A DNA stretch of 64,000 nt from Prosthecochloris sp. Lineage in GTDB: Bacteria; Bacteroidota; Chlorobiia; Chlorobiales; Chlorobiaceae. Numbering within the stretch: position 1 is the stretch's first letter; each line of letters begins with the position of its first letter. The notes under the pieces were generated by a model. The model saw only the letters and a program-made list of their open reading frames with translations, did no database searches and was not told the origin of the DNA. Positions 61,676 through 64,000 of the stretch are shown here, one piece after another. Location of the stretch: assembly GCA_015482705.2 (NCBI GenBank), contig JADMLA020000037.1, positions 1 through 64,000 on the forward strand, given 5' to 3'. The position numbers were made by a program, and so were the translations under genes.

Positions 61676-61705
61676 CCGGCTGCATGCCTGCAGCCGGTTT
61701 TTTTT
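61676..61705 (+). terminator. Rho-independent terminator after hemB
   Basis: CCGGCTGCA (61676-61684), loop TGCC, TGCAGCCGG (61689-61697), followed by eight T. Perfect 9-bp GC-rich stem with a U-tract: the clearest terminator in the window. It separates hemB from aroC. Confidence 0.92.
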
Positions 61706-61765
61706 GCCTAACAGAACCGTAATACAGGCTTACGCATTAAACGCGCAGCCGTACAGAAAAACTAC

Positions 61766-62959
61766 ATGATCAGATACTTTACAGCAGGAGAATCACACGG
61801 CCCGGCGCTCTCGGCGATCGTTGAAGGTCTACCTTCGGGAATAACGGTTACCCCTGAGGATATCAACAATGAACTGGCCCGGCGCCAACAGGGGCACGGA
61901 AGAGGCGGACGAATGAAAATCGAGACCGATAAAGCGGTTGTGCTGTCGGGAATACGTTTTGGCAAAACCATCGGTTCACCGGTTGCGCTGCAAATAGAAA
62001 ATCGGGACTGGAAAAACTGGACCGTAAAAATGGCTCAGTTCGAAAAACCGAGTGAGGATATTCCGGCAATCAGCATACCGAGACCCGGCCATGCGGACCT
62101 TACCGGCATGATCAAGTACGGCTTCGAAGATATCCGGCCGGTGATAGAACGTGCATCCGCGCGTGAAACCGCAGCACGAGTCGCCGCCTGTTCTCTTGCA
62201 AAAACATTTTTGAGATCAGCCGGAATCCAGATAGGGAGTTATGTTTCCTCTATCGGTCCAGCCGGACAAACGGCACCGTCGTCCCGTCTTGAAAACCTGC
62301 TTGCCGAAGGTGCAGAGACGCTGGCAAAAGAAGCCGACACTTCCCCTGTACGCATGCTGGAAAAAACAGATGAAGAAAAAGCCGTTGCCGCGATCGACAA
62401 GGCAAAAGAAGAGGGAGATACGCTTGGCGGCATCATCGAGCTGTTTATCACCGGGGTTCCGATGGGCTTGGGATCTTATGTCCAGCACGACCGTAGACTC
62501 GATGCGGAACTTGCTGCCGCACTCATTTCGATACAAGCAGTAAAAGGCGTTGAAATCGGTACAGCGTTCGACAACGCAAGAAATCCCGGATCACAGGTAC
62601 ATGACGAGCTTTTTACAGGTGCTGCACATGGCCCTTCCCGCAAAACAAATCGGGCGGGTGGCCTTGAAGGAAGCATGACAAACGGCTCAATCATTCACCT
62701 CAGGGCTGCAATGAAGCCCATTGCCACACTGATGTCACCGTTGCATTCATTCGACATAACCTCGATGGAAGCCCATCTCTCCCACATAGAACGGAGTGAT
62801 ACCTGTGCGGTTCCCGCCTGCAGCGTTATCGCCGAAGCCGTTGTAGCGCCGGTCATAGCCAATGCTTTATTGAAGAAAACAGGTGGGGACCATCTCGTAG
62901 AGATTCTCGAAAGACTCGAAGAATACAGAGCGGAAATAACCACGAAGTTCAAACGGTGA
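61766..62959 (+). CDS. aroC: Chorismate synthase
   Basis: 397 residues. Signature TAGESHGPALSAIVEG, RRQQGHGRGGRMKIE, RPGHADLTGMIKYG, ERASARETAARVAA, and THE-type loop VHDELFTGAAHGPSRKTNRA GG. Uses reduced FMN to make chorismate from EPSP, completing the shikimate pathway (aroK, aroB at 25.7-27.3 kb). Convergent with cysE, 10 bp between stops. Confidence 0.97.
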   Translation: MIRYFTAGESHGPALSAIVEGLPSGITVTPEDINNELARRQQGHGRGGRMKIETDKAVVLSGIRFGKTIGSPVALQIENRDWKNWTVKMAQFEKPSEDIPAISIPRPGHADLTGMIKYGFEDIRPVIERASARETAARVAACSLAKTFLRSAGIQIGSYVSSIGPAGQTAPSSRLENLLAEGAETLAKEADTSPVRMLEKTDEEKAVAAIDKAKEEGDTLGGIIELFITGVPMGLGSYVQHDRRLDAELAAALISIQAVKGVEIGTAFDNARNPGSQVHDELFTGAAHGPSRKTNRAGGLEGSMTNGSIIHLRAAMKPIATLMSPLHSFDITSMEAHLSHIERSDTCAVPACSVIAEAVVAPVIANALLKKTGGDHLVEILERLEEYRAEITTKFKR

Positions 62960-62969
62960 CCGCAAAGGA

Positions 62970-63764
62970 TCAGTCCTGACGCCGTTTGGCGCTCAGGCGC
63001 TGATTCATCTCCAGTGACGGTTCAGCTACTTCGGTCCGGCCGACAATCTGTGCAGGAACTCCAGCAACGGTATAATGTGGCGGCACATTATCGAGCACCA
63101 CGCTACCAGCCCCGACTTTAGCACCTTCTCCAATTTCAACATTACCGAGAATCTTGGCCCCTGCCCCTATCAGGACAGATTTTCTTACCTTCGGATGACG
63201 GTCTCCGGTTTCCTTGCCTGTTCCTCCAAGCGTCACTTCGTGCAGAATCGAGACGTTGTCTTCGACTACGGCTGTTTCACCGATAACAAGACTCGTAGCA
63301 TGATCGAGTAGGATTCCCATACCTATCTTCGCCGCAGGATGTATATCAACCGCGAACACCTCTGACATCCTGTTTTGCATGAGATAAGCCATCGGTTTGC
63401 GATTATTGTTCCACAACCAGTGCGCCAGACGGTGAGCCTGCAGAGCCTGAAACCCCTTCAAAAACAGCATAATCTCGAAATAATTGACTGCTGCAGGGTC
63501 TCTGTCGAGCGTTGCCGTGAGATCGAACACCGCTTTGTCAACCACTTCAGGGTTCAATCCGTAAAACTCGTCGAACAGATTCTGAAGAACCTGAGGAGGA
63601 AAATGTTTCGATGCGAGCTTTACAGAAAGCAGCATGGCAAGAGCTGATGCAAAATCATCGAAGCTCAGAATATGCTGCTCCAGAAAATGCTTCATGCAAG
63701 GCTCCCGCTCACTTTCACGCCTTGCTTCAGAACGAATAATCGACCATATATGTTCTGCAGTCAT
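62970..63764 (-). CDS. cysE: Serine O-acetyltransferase
   Basis: 264 residues. N-terminal helical SATase domain, then the left-handed beta-helix of hexapeptide repeats (FAVDIHPAAKIGMGILLDHA, VIGETAVVEDNVSILHEVTL GG). Catalytic Asp/His in HPAAKIG...LDHA and HEVTLGG are present. Makes O-acetylserine for cysteine. The extra N-terminal length (about 20 residues) is common. Start ATG at 63764. Confidence 0.95.
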   Translation of the reverse strand: MTAEHIWSIIRSEARRESEREPCMKHFLEQHILSFDDFASALAMLLSVKLASKHFPPQVLQNLFDEFYGLNPEVVDKAVFDLTATLDRDPAAVNYFEIMLFLKGFQALQAHRLAHWLWNNNRKPMAYLMQNRMSEVFAVDIHPAAKIGMGILLDHATSLVIGETAVVEDNVSILHEVTLGGTGKETGDRHPKVRKSVLIGAGAKILGNVEIGEGAKVGAGSVVLDNVPPHYTVAGVPAQIVGRTEVAEPSLEMNQRLSAKRRQD

Positions 63765-64000
63765 GTTTGCTTGTACTGATTAACAATAATAAACCGGCTC
63801 AATACCGGGGCAAACGTAAGAATGACCAGCTTATATCGAAACACGGCAATACTTAACCGTCATTCTTTTCATTGCCGAACCTCTTACCAAAACCGTTCCC
63901 TGTTACTAGTCACCCTCAATAAAAGCTTTTATCCACAGAAAGTTTCAGGCATTCGGCAAATCACCCGCAATCCAGGTGATTTTTCTATCCGTTCCGCAAA
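63765..64000. other. Right-edge intergenic sequence
   Basis: No gene is seen in the last 236 bp. It contains an AT-rich perfect palindrome (ATAAAAGCTTTTAT, 63919-63932) overlapping a consensus DnaA-box word (TTATCCACA, 63929-63937). One box is not evidence of an origin. Confidence 0.55.

Noticed and set aside
63919..63937. Consensus DnaA box (TTATCCACA) overlapping an AT-rich palindrome, as a possible replication origin
   Set aside because: A single 9-mer is expected about once in a window this size on two strands. There is no cluster of boxes and no dnaA, dnaN or gidA gene nearby.
1..64000. CRISPR arrays, rRNA operons and intact insertion sequences
   Set aside because: No regularly spaced repeats, rRNA sequence or transposase gene was seen anywhere in the window.

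Overview
The window looks like chromosome of a green sulfur bacterium (Chlorobiaceae, probably Chlorobium or Prosthecochloris). The evidence is a bacteriochlorophyll set (bchF, bchC, bchX), a plant/cyanobacterial-type carotenoid desaturase (crtQ-like), the C5 haem/chlorophyll genes (hemA, hemC, hemD, hemB), bacillithiol-type thiol synthesis (bshB1), type III glutamine synthetase and a type III pantothenate kinase. The genus is inferred from gene content, not tested.

Region 1 (1 to about 10.3 kb) is the integrase end of a prophage or phage-like island that continues beyond the left edge. It has a cytosine-5 methyltransferase start, a Gp37/Gp68-family gene, many small translationally coupled early genes, a degenerate CAT-anticodon tRNA, an excisionase-like HTH gene, an S24 (CI/LexA-type) repressor, exported cargo proteins, an AT-rich FRG-domain gene (candidate defence gene) and a tyrosine integrase at the right end.

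Region 2 (10.4-15.4 kb) is core: an AlbA_2 protein, a UDP-sugar epimerase with a NusG-like antiterminator, tgt and rimO. Region 3 (15.6-22.1 kb) is a compact five-gene island with two SPASM radical SAM enzymes, a B12-type radical SAM enzyme, a lysine 2,3-aminomutase-like enzyme and a 404-residue protein I cannot place. A diverged 52-bp direct repeat flanks it.

Region 4 (22-53 kb) is mostly housekeeping and photosynthesis: glpK, aroK-aroB, coaX, yjbQ, glnN with its Lrp-type regulator, crtQ-like, two DUF2064/GT2 genes, an NtrC-type regulator, dut, bshB1, a thioredoxin-reductase-like flavoprotein with a degraded NADPH site, a peptide-binding lipoprotein, bchF-bchC-bchX, typA, hemX-like-hemA-hemC-hemD, rmuC and a hisN-like phosphatase.

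Region 5 (53.2-60.2 kb) is the most interesting part. Two paralogous hybrid histidine kinases resemble the Vibrio CAI-1 receptor CqsS from the membrane domain through the kinase core. They bracket an AfsA-type hotdog protein (the family of gamma-butyrolactone signal synthases) and an amine-oxidase-fold flavoprotein. A perfect 28-nt palindrome lies upstream of the afsA-like gene. This looks like a self-contained small-molecule (quorum-type) signalling locus in an anaerobic phototroph. Both kinases carry a first receiver domain whose phospho-acceptor Asp is Asn.

Region 6 (60.6-64 kb) is hemB (with a strong terminator), aroC and cysE.
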